Below, piece by piece: positions 7,114 to 16,800 of a stretch of 64,000 nucleotides of DNA; the first letter of the stretch is position 1, and the number at the start of each line of letters is the position of its first letter. The notes beneath the pieces are model-generated. The model saw only the letters and a list, made by a program, of their open reading frames with translations, made no database searches and was not told where the DNA came from. Origin of the DNA: JAWLFY01 sp964462125 (GTDB lineage: Bacteria > Planctomycetota > Planctomycetia > Pirellulales > Pirellulaceae); assembly GCA_964462125.1 (NCBI GenBank), contig CAYWXT010000003.1, forward strand, positions 1-64,000, written 5' to 3'. Position numbers and translations under genes: made by a program.

Positions 7114-9795
7114 CTATCGTGCCGCGAGGTCGATTCTCCGCAGGGCGACATCAAACAGGAACAACCCGAGGGCCGCCATCAGCAGATAGGGCCACAGCGG
7201 CACCGGGTTGCGCGCTTTGCGTCCATCGGGTTCGAGCAACGCCGCGGGGGTCGCGTCAAACTGGCCGCCGCTCGCCTCCGCGATTCGCCGCAGCAACGCC
7301 TCGTTGGTCGGTTGCAGACGCAACTCTTCCGGATAGCCGATCACGATCCCGCGCGACTGGCTCGCGGCGTCGGCCCCAGGGCGGTCCTGCGTCAAATCGA
7401 TTTGGTAACTGCCGCGGCGCGGGGTCGGAAACGTCGCTTCATATCGCCCCGGCGCCGATTGTCGCATTTCGAGCTTGTCCGTCTTGAGCTGCGGGTCGAT
7501 CACGGTCATGGTCGCTGGTTGATCATCGATGAAGGCTCCCTCGTCGTCCACGCTGTCCATGACCACGGTCGTCGTTCCATCGCCGCGCTCGACGTCGACA
7601 AAGATCCCGCGACTGTCGTTCTTCCTCATCGCATGCCGGATGATCTGTGCCCAGAACGGTCCGAAGTCGGGCCAGGCCAACCACTCGGCCGCCCACCGCG
7701 CCTTGGCATCACTGGTGAACGCGACCGTCATACCGAGTCCATACCGCCACCAAACAAGCAACGGGTCCCCGGTTTCGCTCGCCAAAATGAACTCGCTGGT
7801 CGGCTTCGGCCGCGTCACCACGTAGCCGAGCAGCAGCGGTGCGAGGTCGAGGTCGATTCCCTCCAACACCTGGGTGGGGCGGACTTGCTGCGGCAGGAAG
7901 GGGAGTTCATTGATCGCCGACTTGCTCGCCTCGACCGTTTCCTTTGCGAACACCTGGGGAACGGATTGGGGGTCGTCACAAAAATAGTAGCGTCCACCGC
8001 CGATGCGCGAGATGTCTTCGAGCAGCTGCTCACTGGCGCCTTGGCCAAGTGCCACAGTCGTGACCGTCATGCGGCTGGCAGCCATCTCCGATGCCAGTCC
8101 CTCGAAGTCGCCGGGGGAGGAAATTCCATCGCTCAGCAGGATGCAATGCTTCAGTTTCGCCGAGGCGCCGAGCAACGCCTGGTACGCGTCCTCCATCGGC
8201 GGGTACATGTTCGTTCCGCCGCTGGCCTCGATCGTGCTGATCTGATCGAGGATGTATCCTTTGTCACTGGCCGATCGGAGTTCACTGACCCAATGGCTCG
8301 ATCCGTCGAACGCGATGACACCGATCGAGTCGCGGGGTCCGAGTAACTCGACCGCGGCCTTGGCGGCATCCTTGGCCAGTTCAATCTTCTGGCCGCCCAT
8401 CGAACCGCTCTTGTCGATCACCAGCACCATTGCCAGGCTCGGCTTTTCGCGTTCCTTTTCAAAGTTGCTTCGAACCGGCAGAATTTCTTCCAACCGCGTG
8501 CGGTAGTAGCCGCCGAGCCCGAACGCCTGGTCGCCCCCGAGCATCACCAGCCCGCCCCCGAGATCCTGGACGTAGCTTCGGATCAGATCCATCTGCCGCA
8601 TCGTCATCGCGGTCGCCGGGACGTTGGAAAGGACCAGGCATTCGTAGCCTTGCAACTCGGCCAGGTCCCGCGGGATCCCTTCGATCGGACGGACCTCGAT
8701 GTCAATCTTTTGCTCGTCCAAGGCCCACCGCAGCGAATCGGTTTGGTTCGTGTCGGGATCGACCAGCAACACCCGCGGGCGACCGCTGGCGGCGACGATC
8801 GCCATCGATTCGTTGTTGTCCAGCAACGTGTCCGACTCGCCGAACCCGCGGAGCCGGGCGGCAAAGGTGACCTGCCGCTGACCGGTGATCGTTTGGCGGA
8901 CGCGAAACTTGTTCTCACCCGCCTCCAGTTCCACCGGCTCGGGGTCCTCCTCGCCGATCCGGACATCGCCCCGGTACAGGTCGACATACCCGTTGGCCGA
9001 GCCGTTGGCGTTGACAATGACTTCCAGAAAGAATGGCTCTCCCTGACGAACCTGGGCCGGGGCATCGATCGCGGCCAATTGCACCTCGGGCTCGCTTCGC
9101 TGCGGCAAGGGGACGGACCAGAGTGGCACGCCCGCCGACGCTGCCGCGGCGACCGGGTCATCGGTGGTCGCGTTGCCGTCACTGACCACCACCACCTTCG
9201 GTACGCGGCTGGGAGCAATGGAGGCCACCGCCGTCCGGATCGCTGCTGCGATGTCGGTCCCGAGTTCCTCATCGGCGGCCGAATCATCCCGACCGTTATC
9301 CCCCGCGTCGCTGACTTCGTCTTCCGGTGGTGACTCCATGCGCGACCGTGTCCGGGTGATGTTCTCCTGTACCGAGTCACTCCGGGAGCCCCGCTTTTCG
9401 GATCGGTTCTCCGGCGGCCACTCGGGCGACAAATCGCCCGGGACTCGGTCAAAGGGGAAGAAGCGAACCTCGACCTCCCCGGTCTGCGGCAGCGATTGCT
9501 GCAGCGACTGGGCGAACTGATCGGCGACGTCCGTGGCCGCGTCATCGATGCTCGCGCTGCGATCGATCGCCACCACGATCATCTGCCGCTCGGTGGAGAC
9601 CAACAGCACGAGCCCCGCAATCGCCAGGACGATCAAGCCGACGACGACGAAGCGAACCGCCAGGCTCAGCCACCGCTGCCAGAGAGGAAAATCACTCAAA
9701 GAGCGAAAGTGAAACCAGATCAACCACGGCACAATCACCGCCAATGACCACAGCAGCGACGGGCGGGTCCATTCCAGTGGCAGCGATTCCATCAT
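7114..9795 (-). CDS. Membrane protein with two VWA domains flanking a GATase1-like domain
   Basis: The protein has about 893 residues. Two N-terminal membrane segments (about 14-30 and 43-66) precede a first VWA-like domain whose metal site reads DRSAS (about 78-82). A charged, low-complexity stretch (about 125-180) interrupts that domain. Residues 338-445 resemble the glutamine-amidotransferase-like fold found in this group (RVLLVDPD, then GGGLVMLGG), without an evident catalytic triad. A second VWA domain has the canonical MIDAS DKSGS at 461-465. A C-terminal membrane segment lies near 868-884. The start ATGATG at 9795-9790 overlaps the TGA of the upstream BatA-like gene, showing translational coupling; a longer reading to 9870 would lie inside that gene. 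It is last in the MoxR operon. VWA membrane proteins bind partners through Mg2+; the partner here is unknown. Confidence 0.85.
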   Translation of the reverse strand: MMESLPLEWTRPSLLWSLAVIVPWLIWFHFRSLSDFPLWQRWLSLAVRFVVVGLIVLAIAGLVLLVSTERQMIVVAIDRSASIDDAATDVADQFAQSLQQSLPQTGEVEVRFFPFDRVPGDLSPEWPPENRSEKRGSRSDSVQENITRTRSRMESPPEDEVSDAGDNGRDDSAADEELGTDIAAAIRTAVASIAPSRVPKVVVVSDGNATTDDPVAAAASAGVPLWSVPLPQRSEPEVQLAAIDAPAQVRQGEPFFLEVIVNANGSANGYVDLYRGDVRIGEEDPEPVELEAGENKFRVRQTITGQRQVTFAARLRGFGESDTLLDNNESMAIVAASGRPRVLLVDPDTNQTDSLRWALDEQKIDIEVRPIEGIPRDLAELQGYECLVLSNVPATAMTMRQMDLIRSYVQDLGGGLVMLGGDQAFGLGGYYRTRLEEILPVRSNFEKEREKPSLAMVLVIDKSGSMGGQKIELAKDAAKAAVELLGPRDSIGVIAFDGSSHWVSELRSASDKGYILDQISTIEASGGTNMYPPMEDAYQALLGASAKLKHCILLSDGISSPGDFEGLASEMAASRMTVTTVALGQGASEQLLEDISRIGGGRYYFCDDPQSVPQVFAKETVEASKSAINELPFLPQQVRPTQVLEGIDLDLAPLLLGYVVTRPKPTSEFILASETGDPLLVWWRYGLGMTVAFTSDAKARWAAEWLAWPDFGPFWAQIIRHAMRKNDSRGIFVDVERGDGTTTVVMDSVDDEGAFIDDQPATMTVIDPQLKTDKLEMRQSAPGRYEATFPTPRRGSYQIDLTQDRPGADAASQSRGIVIGYPEELRLQPTNEALLRRIAEASGGQFDATPAALLEPDGRKARNPVPLWPYLLMAALGLFLFDVALRRIDLAAR

Positions 9796-11750
9796 CCAAC
9801 AATCCTTCGCTGATAAAGGAACCACTCGGCGACAATCAACCCCAGCCCCAAACAGGCGAGGTAGAACCACAGCGACCGCCGTCCGACGCCGGCTACCGTC
9901 ACCGTTTCCGAGCTGACCTCTCCCCGTGGACGCAGGTCACTTTCGTTGCGGTCGCACAGGTTGACCGCCAGCAGCACCGGCGCGGTGCGTGATGCTGACT
10001 CGACATCCTCGGCGATCGTCTCGTTTCCGCTGGCAGGCGTCGCCGGCTCAGCCCCGGCAGATTGCGGTTCGCCCCCAGAGCCGGGCGCGTCTGCATCGAG
10101 CACCGCTTCCACGTCACGGCGACGACCCAGGTTTAATAAGCCAACGCGGTCAACTGGACCGACCACCGCTTGTTCACCGGTCACCGATGCCGGCGCCACA
10201 TGGCCGGACGCATCGACCCAGGCCCATTCCTCTTCCCCTGCCGCTCCGATCGGGATCTCCGCCAGTTCCCCGGTATGCAGCGACGGTTGCAGCTCCCCCG
10301 TTCGCCCCAAGAACCAGTTGACCGCGTTGGTCATCAGGACGGGAAAGGCGATTCGCAGCGGCAGATCACTACTATCCAAGTCGGCGGCCAAGACAACAAT
10401 TCGGTCGTCGCCGCGGACGAGCGAGGCCATCAAGGTCCCGCCTCCCGCTTCGACCAGCAACGGATGCGCCTCGTCAACCAGCTGCAGTTCTCGGGCTCCC
10501 GGTAACATCACGTTGGTCAAGCTCACATGAGGCAACAGTGGCGAGCTAGGATCTTGCGTCGCGACGATCGCCTGCTCCATGCTTCGCCCCAATGTCCAGG
10601 CATCGCTATCTGTTTTCGGATCGATGACGAAGACCGCGCCGCCCGGAAGTGTTTCCGGCACCACGCGATGAAGGAGCGTGAAGCCGCCTTCCGGCGATTC
10701 CTGTGGCGGTGTGGCGGTGACCGTCAGATCGATCAGCGGGATCGCGTTCAACACACTTTCGAGATAGAGACTCGGTTCCGCAGTGACCAATTGGACCGGG
10801 ATCCGCGGTCGCTCGGGCAGCACGGCGAGTGCCTGATTGTCGATCGCCAAGGCGTCGTCATGATCGAGCCCAACCCGCAGCACGCCGCCGGCGGCCGAGG
10901 CGCCGGTGACCGTTTTGCTCCACGATTCGTCGGGGGCAAGGCTCAACGGGATTACATCCACCAATTCATCGGCCAACTCGATCATCAGGCGGGCTTCGGT
11001 CGCGGACTCCCCAAAGTTTTCCACCTCGATCAAGGCTGCATAGCCGATGGGGTCGACCAGCGAGCGGCGTACGGCCAACGAGGTGATGCCGACGTTGTCC
11101 TGACTCGTCCCGACCGTCACGAGGTCGACGTCCCCTTGTCCTGCCAGTTCATCGGCAGCTTGGAAGCAGGCGTCGCTGATCACCACGATGCGGCGGTGTT
11201 CCGGTGACTGGGTCAGCCGCTTGGCCGCGTCGATCGCCTCGTTGACTCGGCTCGGACCGTCGGTCAGGGTCAATTCGCCGATCGCGTCTCGAACGACGGG
11301 AGTGAAATCGGTCATCCCGACCGGCACACGAACGCTGCTGCCGGCGGTGACCAACGCGACCTCGTCCCCGTCGCGCAGCCCCGCCACGACCCCCAAAGCC
11401 TCCTGGCGAGCACGTTCGAAGCGAGTCGAGCCGCCGCCCGATGCCGCCGCCATGCTGGCTGAATTGTCGATCACGATCACGACTTGACGCGCCTCGTCCC
11501 CCTGGCCCGTCCAGAGCGGATCGGCCAACGCCCCAACGACCAGTAGCAGGAAGGCGAGTTGCAGCAGCAAGCTGAGCCAGTGCCTCAGTCGCTGCCACCA
11601 CGAACGCTGACGTTTCTGGTCGAACAGCTGATCCCAAAACAACAGCGTCGCTACCGGTTGCCGGCGAAGCCGCGTCCGGAGGATATAAAGCATCACGATC
11701 GGAATTGCGATCAGCAGCCACAGCAGTCGTTCGGGCGAAACGAGACTCAT
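9792..11750 (-). CDS. BatA-like VWA membrane protein
   Basis: This 652-residue protein has the BatA / aerotolerance N-terminal domain. A first membrane segment (about 8-24) is followed by a Trp/Arg-rich cytoplasmic loop and a second membrane segment (about 58-78). A VWA domain then has the metal-site start DNSAS (about 95-99). A long extracytoplasmic beta-rich region follows, and a final membrane helix lies near 626-645. Bat proteins (first studied in Bacteroides) are tied to aerotolerance or envelope stress, but the biochemical role is not settled. Its start ATG overlaps the DUF58 gene's stop (TGATG at 11752-11748), and its stop overlaps the start of the next VWA gene. This indicates one tightly coupled transcript. 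Confidence 0.88.
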   Translation of the reverse strand: MSLVSPERLLWLLIAIPIVMLYILRTRLRRQPVATLLFWDQLFDQKRQRSWWQRLRHWLSLLLQLAFLLLVVGALADPLWTGQGDEARQVVIVIDNSASMAAASGGGSTRFERARQEALGVVAGLRDGDEVALVTAGSSVRVPVGMTDFTPVVRDAIGELTLTDGPSRVNEAIDAAKRLTQSPEHRRIVVISDACFQAADELAGQGDVDLVTVGTSQDNVGITSLAVRRSLVDPIGYAALIEVENFGESATEARLMIELADELVDVIPLSLAPDESWSKTVTGASAAGGVLRVGLDHDDALAIDNQALAVLPERPRIPVQLVTAEPSLYLESVLNAIPLIDLTVTATPPQESPEGGFTLLHRVVPETLPGGAVFVIDPKTDSDAWTLGRSMEQAIVATQDPSSPLLPHVSLTNVMLPGARELQLVDEAHPLLVEAGGGTLMASLVRGDDRIVVLAADLDSSDLPLRIAFPVLMTNAVNWFLGRTGELQPSLHTGELAEIPIGAAGEEEWAWVDASGHVAPASVTGEQAVVGPVDRVGLLNLGRRRDVEAVLDADAPGSGGEPQSAGAEPATPASGNETIAEDVESASRTAPVLLAVNLCDRNESDLRPRGEVSSETVTVAGVGRRSLWFYLACLGLGLIVAEWFLYQRRIVG

Positions 11751-12640
11751 CAGCTGACTGCTCCGGCAACACGCATCATTTTCAACAGCACTTCATCATA
11801 CGGGATGTCCGCCGTTGCCCGTGTGTGGCTCAACCCATACGTCCGACAGTAAGTTTCCACGTCCCGAAGGAACGACTGAAAAAGCGTTTCGTACTGCCGA
11901 AGCTTCCGCTCGGTCACGGTCACTTTTCGCGCCTCGCTGGACTCGACGTCGAACAGCTCGACATCGCCGAGCAACCCTGGCTTCGCCTCCGCCGGGGTGT
12001 GAATCTGGATCACGTGCGGTTCGAACCGTTGATGCCGCAGCAGATCGACCCCGGCACGAAACCCCTGTTGATCAAACAAGTCGCTGATCACCAGGGCCAA
12101 CCCACTCCGCGGCGCCCGGCGGGCAAAGTCACCCGCGACCGCTGCCAGATCCGTGGCCTCGCCCGAGGTTTGCAAGCCTTCCAAAAACCGCAACAGTGAC
12201 AACACGTTGTCTTTCCCGCGGATCAAGGGGAGCGTCGCCCGGATTTTGTCGTCGTAGGCGACGATGGAAACCCGATCGAGGTCGGCCAACGCGATGTACG
12301 CCAACCCCGCGGCGAGCTGGCGGGCGAAGCTGAATTTGTCGACCTGGAGCGCAGGGTCGATGTCGCTCGAGTCCATGCTGCGGCTGCAGTCGAGCAGCAG
12401 GTAGACATGGAGATCCTCCTCCTCCTGAAACCGTTTGAGCAGCAGATCGCCGTGCCGCGCGTAGATGTTCCAATCCAGGTACCGGAGGTCGTCGCCATGG
12501 ATGTACTCGCGGTGGTCGGCGAACTCGACGCCCCCACCGGTCTGCTTTGTCCGCCGCTGGGCCAGCAATTGACCCCGAAAAACCCGTTTGGAGAGGAGCG
12601 ACAGGTACTCCAGACGTTTCAGGAATTCGGAGTCAAACAC
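11750..12640 (-). CDS. DUF58 domain protein
   Basis: This 296-residue soluble protein carries the DUF58 signature: GGVEFADHREYIHGDD followed by LRYLDW (about residues 35-57). A VWA-like core follows with DCSRSM (about 84-89). DUF58 proteins are almost always encoded beside MoxR AAA+ ATPases and VWA membrane proteins. They are thought to link the ATPase to its membrane partners. The stop codon overlaps the BatA-like start by one base, and the upstream moxR stop is only 51 bp away. Length and start are normal for the family. Confidence 0.93.
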   Translation of the reverse strand: MFDSEFLKRLEYLSLLSKRVFRGQLLAQRRTKQTGGGVEFADHREYIHGDDLRYLDWNIYARHGDLLLKRFQEEEDLHVYLLLDCSRSMDSSDIDPALQVDKFSFARQLAAGLAYIALADLDRVSIVAYDDKIRATLPLIRGKDNVLSLLRFLEGLQTSGEATDLAAVAGDFARRAPRSGLALVISDLFDQQGFRAGVDLLRHQRFEPHVIQIHTPAEAKPGLLGDVELFDVESSEARKVTVTERKLRQYETLFQSFLRDVETYCRTYGLSHTRATADIPYDEVLLKMMRVAGAVS

Positions 12641-12691
12641 AAGCGATCACCCGTGGGAGCCATCGAAGGAGCCTTGTTCGCACATTCATCA

Positions 12692-13699
12692 TTACGCCGT
12701 TTGCAACGCCGGGGAAGACTCCAGCAGGTGGTCGATGATCTGGTCCGGGTCGACCGCTTCGGCCTGGCCCTCGAAGTTCAGCATGATTCGGTGGCGTAGC
12801 ACATTCTTCGCAACCGCTTTCAAATCGTCAGTCGCCACGTGGTAGCGATCATCCAAGACCGCGTTGATCTTCGCCGCCAAGATCAGCCCCTGGGCACCCC
12901 GCGGGCTGCTGCCGTAACGGACGAACTGGCGGACCATCGGGGGGGCGAGTTCCTGGTCTGGATGCGTTCGTTGAATCAACTCGATCGCATAACGCCGCAC
13001 CGCATCGGCGATCTGAATGCGACGGCTGATCCGGCTCATCTCCAGCACCCGCTCAGGACCAAGTTGCATGGACGCCGTGGGCGTGTCGATCGCCGTGGTG
13101 CGATCCATGATCGTTTCCAACTCTTGGGTCGTCGGAAACGGCACCAGCAACTTGAACAGAAACCGGTCGAGCTGGGCTTCGGGAAGCGGATAGGTCCCTT
13201 CCATTTCCAGTGGGTTTTGGGTGGCTAAGACGAAGAAGACACCTTCGAGCGGGTGCGTGGTGCTGCCGACGGTGACGCTGTGTTCCTGCATCGCCTCCAG
13301 CAGCGCCGACTGGGTCTTGGGGGTCGCCCGGTTGATTTCGTCGGCGAGCACGATGTTGGCGAACAGCGGCCCGCGGCGGAATTGAAAATCCTTCGCCCCG
13401 TCATCCGACTCGATCAGAACGGTGGTGCCGATCAGGTCCGCTGGCATCAGGTCGGGGGTGAACTGGATGCGTGAAAAGTGACCGTCGATGACATCGGCGA
13501 GCGTCCGCACCAGCATCGTTTTGCCAAGCCCCGGAACCCCTTCGAGCAAGACGTGGCCGCCCGCGATCATCGCGGTCAACACCCCGTCGACGATCGGTCG
13601 CTGGCCCACGATCACCTTCGCCAGCTCTTCACGCAGTCGCCGAAAATCGTCGCGAAAGTCTCGCAGGCGATCCCGCAATTCCGGATCGATGTCGCTCAT
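12692..13699 (-). CDS. MoxR-family AAA+ ATPase
   Basis: This 335-residue protein has Walker A GVPGLGKT (54-61) and Walker B IVLADEINR with Asp120/Glu121. The typical MoxR segment TPKTQSALLEAMQE and sensor 1 ATQNP follow, then a C-terminal AAA lid. MoxR ATPases act as chaperones that remodel or activate partner complexes, often metalloenzymes or envelope complexes, together with VWA proteins. It is first in a four-gene operon and is divergent from the giant TPR gene across 129 bp. The MSDIDPELRD start at 13699 is typical. The physiological target is unknown. Confidence 0.96.
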   Translation of the reverse strand: MSDIDPELRDRLRDFRDDFRRLREELAKVIVGQRPIVDGVLTAMIAGGHVLLEGVPGLGKTMLVRTLADVIDGHFSRIQFTPDLMPADLIGTTVLIESDDGAKDFQFRRGPLFANIVLADEINRATPKTQSALLEAMQEHSVTVGSTTHPLEGVFFVLATQNPLEMEGTYPLPEAQLDRFLFKLLVPFPTTQELETIMDRTTAIDTPTASMQLGPERVLEMSRISRRIQIADAVRRYAIELIQRTHPDQELAPPMVRQFVRYGSSPRGAQGLILAAKINAVLDDRYHVATDDLKAVAKNVLRHRIMLNFEGQAEAVDPDQIIDHLLESSPALQTA

Positions 13700-13828
13700 G
13701 TATCAGACTCGTTGAAAAGGGTACCAATGCTTGCTTTGGGCCGCTGGGGTTGCTCCAATGTACCAAGCTTGTGGCTGCCGGTTGTGTCAAACCTCTCGTC
13801 TTTTCTTTCACTTACTTGGGGTTCTCTG
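13700..13828. promoter_or_regulatory. Divergent promoter region between moxR operon and TPR giant
   Basis: These 129 bp are the only non-coding DNA upstream of both moxR (minus) and the TPR gene (plus), so both promoters should lie here. Partial direct copies of ACCAATG/CCAATGTACCAAG-like sequence occur at about 13724-13770. I found no convincing -35/-10 pair. The regulatory role is inferred from gene arrangement alone. Confidence 0.45.
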
Positions 13829-16800
13829 ATGACATCCCTTCCCCTGCGGTCGATCTCGCTGTTGTTGGCTTGGTTGATCCTGGTCGCTTCAACGACCGTT
13901 TTTCGGGCTTTGGCCCAGGATCCCGCCGCGGAGTCCGACCGCGAGGCCCAGATCGCCGAGCGGTTTCTCGACGTGCTTCTGCGTCGGCCCCGACCCGGGA
14001 CCGCGCTCGACCGCGTCTACGGCTACCACATTCAAGCTGGTTCGCTCGATCAGCTGATGCAGGATCTGGAATCGGACGACGAGCGGGGGGACGAAGCACC
14101 GGGAGCCCGCGAAATGCTTCGCGGTTTGCTCTTGCTGCGGCGCGGCAGCGATGCCGAGGCGGCCGAGGCGCTGGGCCGGGCCGAACAGGTTCGCACCGAT
14201 GACGCCATGGCGAGCTACCACCTCGGCAAGGCGTTGCTGCAGATCGGCAAGACCGATGCGGCAGCGGAAGCCCTGCAGCGGGCGATCGACCGCAATCCCC
14301 CCCGCAACGAGGCGCTACCGGTATTCACCGAACTGGGCAGGCTCTATCAACGGGCCCAGCAATCCGAAAAGGCGCTCGATGTCTGGAACCAGCTTGAGGC
14401 GACCTTTCCCGGGGACCGGCGCGTCGGGGAACAGATCGCCAGTACCCTTGCCGACGAAGGCCAGGAGGAGGAGGCGTTGCAGCGCTACGAGCGTCTGGCG
14501 CGCGAGGCTGGCCCGGCCGATGACCCACAGGTAATCGGTTACCGCATCGCGGCGGCGGAGATGAAACGGCGGCTCGGACGTACCGATGACGCCCTCGCCG
14601 ATTTCGAATCGATCGCCAGCCGCCTGCGCCCCTCGAGCTGGCTGTACACCGATGTCCGCCGGCGGATCGAGGCGGTCTTCCTGCGCGGCGGTGATTACTC
14701 CGCCCTGGCGGATTACTACGAGGACCAGGTCGAGCAGCAACCGGACGAGATCGCGCTCCGGCTTCGCCTCGGTCAATCACTCGCCAAGGCAGGCCGGCTC
14801 AACGAGGCGGAAAGTTCGCTCCGAGAATCCGTCCGCCGCGCCCCGGAGGATGTCGACGCACGGCTGGCGTTGATCGATGTCCTCAAAACCGCCGCCAAGG
14901 CCGAGGAAGCGGTTGAGCAGTTTGAACAGCTGGCCGAACAAGACCCGGAGAACCCCGATTACCTGGTCCAGCTCGGCAACACCTGGCTCGATGCCTCCGA
15001 AGCCGACCAAGAGACACGGCACTCCCAGGCGGCAGAAGCCTGGAATCGGCTCGCCGAAGCCCGCCGCGACGACCCGGTGATCACCGCCCAAGTCGCTGAC
15101 CTGATGCGAAGAATCGAACGTGACGACAAGGCGCTGCAGCTGTACCGCCGCGCGGTTGAGCTGGCCCCCGAGCAACCGCAGTACCGCGAGTATCTTGGCG
15201 AGTTCCTGCACCGCCTGGATCGCCATGAGGAAGCGGTCGAAGTCTGGGCAGGTATCGCCGAACCACCCCGCGACAACCAGGAAAACCTGATCCGCTTGGC
15301 GGAAGTTTTGCACACCTTCGACGAGCCCGAGCAGGGACTCGATGCGTTCCGCCAGGCGGCGGAACTCGATCCAACCTTCTCCCAACGGCTTCGGTTCGCA
15401 GAACTGCTCTCGCGCTCGGAACACTTCGACGAGTCGCTGGAACAGTTGGACCAAGCCGATGAGGTTGCCGAAACACCGGAAGAGCGTGAGCAGGTATTGC
15501 GGGCGCGGATCGGGGTCTACGCCGGCAGCGGTACACTTGAGGAGCAGATCGCGGCGGCCCAGCAGCAAGCCGAACAGAGCAACCAGGCTGATGATTACCG
15601 CCGACTGGCGATGATGCTCGACGCCGACGCACGGCTAGCCGACGCGACCGCCGCGATCGAGTCGGCGATCAAGGCGGATCCGGACGACACGTCGGCCCTC
15701 GCCGTCGCTGGCGAACTGTACCGCAAAGGCTCCCGGATCGGCGATGCGGTCGACGTCTTCCGCACGCTCGCCGAGCGTGACCCGCGGTTCCTGCCGAACT
15801 ACCTGAGGCGGATCGCCGGCTTGCAGATGCAGCTCGGTCAAGTTGACCAGGCCTTGGCAACGGCCGCGGAGCTGATCGAAGCTCAGCCGGGCAATCCCGA
15901 ATCGTACCGTTTTTACGCCGACCAATGTTTCAAGGTCGGCCGGGACGACGAGGGCATTGAAACACTCCGCCGTGCCCTTCGCGCCGCCCCCCGCGACCGC
16001 GACTCACAACAAGCCCTTGCCGGCGCCCTGGCGAAACGGTTTCAAACCGACGAAGCGATCGAGATCTACTGGGGGTTGCTGGATGACGCCAGCAGCATCG
16101 ACGACGAGAAACGCTGGGTCGAAATGCTGGCTCCGCTGTATGAACAGCAAGGAAATTTTGAGCGGCTGATCAGCCGGCTGGAACTTCGCGGTCGGGAGTC
16201 CTCGGAAATGCGGTCCGCGACGCTGCTCCGATCGGCGGCGCATCGTGCCGTCAATGATCTCGGATCGGCGCGTCAGGCGTTGGAGCCCCTGCTGGCGGAA
16301 AACCCACGCGATTCGGAATTGCTCCGTGAGGTGGTGACGTTGGCGGAAGCGTCGTCGGAGCCGGAGGTCGCGTTGGAATATCAACAGAGGCTGGTATCGC
16401 TGGCCGACACGCCGGAGAACCGCAACCGGCTGCTGACGTTGATGGTTGACAGCGGCCAGATCGAGCAGGCAGAAGCCTCGCTGCAGCGGCTGCGGGCGAT
16501 GGAGGACCCGGTCGCGATGATCGACCTGATCGATCGCACCTACAGCCGCGGCGACACCGACGCCGCCATTCGCTTCTGCCGAGCGACACTGGATCAACAC
16601 CGTGAGCTCTGGGAGGTTCGAGCCCGGTTGGCCGCACTGCTGGTGCTGACCGATGAAGTCGACGAAGCCTTGGACCAGGCCGCCCGCATCGAATCGCTGG
16701 AGCTGCCAGCCGACACGCCATCGGAATTGAGCAAGGCGAGGCAGGCGAGGCGCCGCCAGCCCACCGCGACGAATTCCCTGCAAGCGATGTATGCCCAATC

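Noticed and set aside
13478..13828. Upstream extension of the TPR giant in the same frame
   Set aside because: It overlaps the moxR start on the other strand and precedes a clear signal peptide at 13829.
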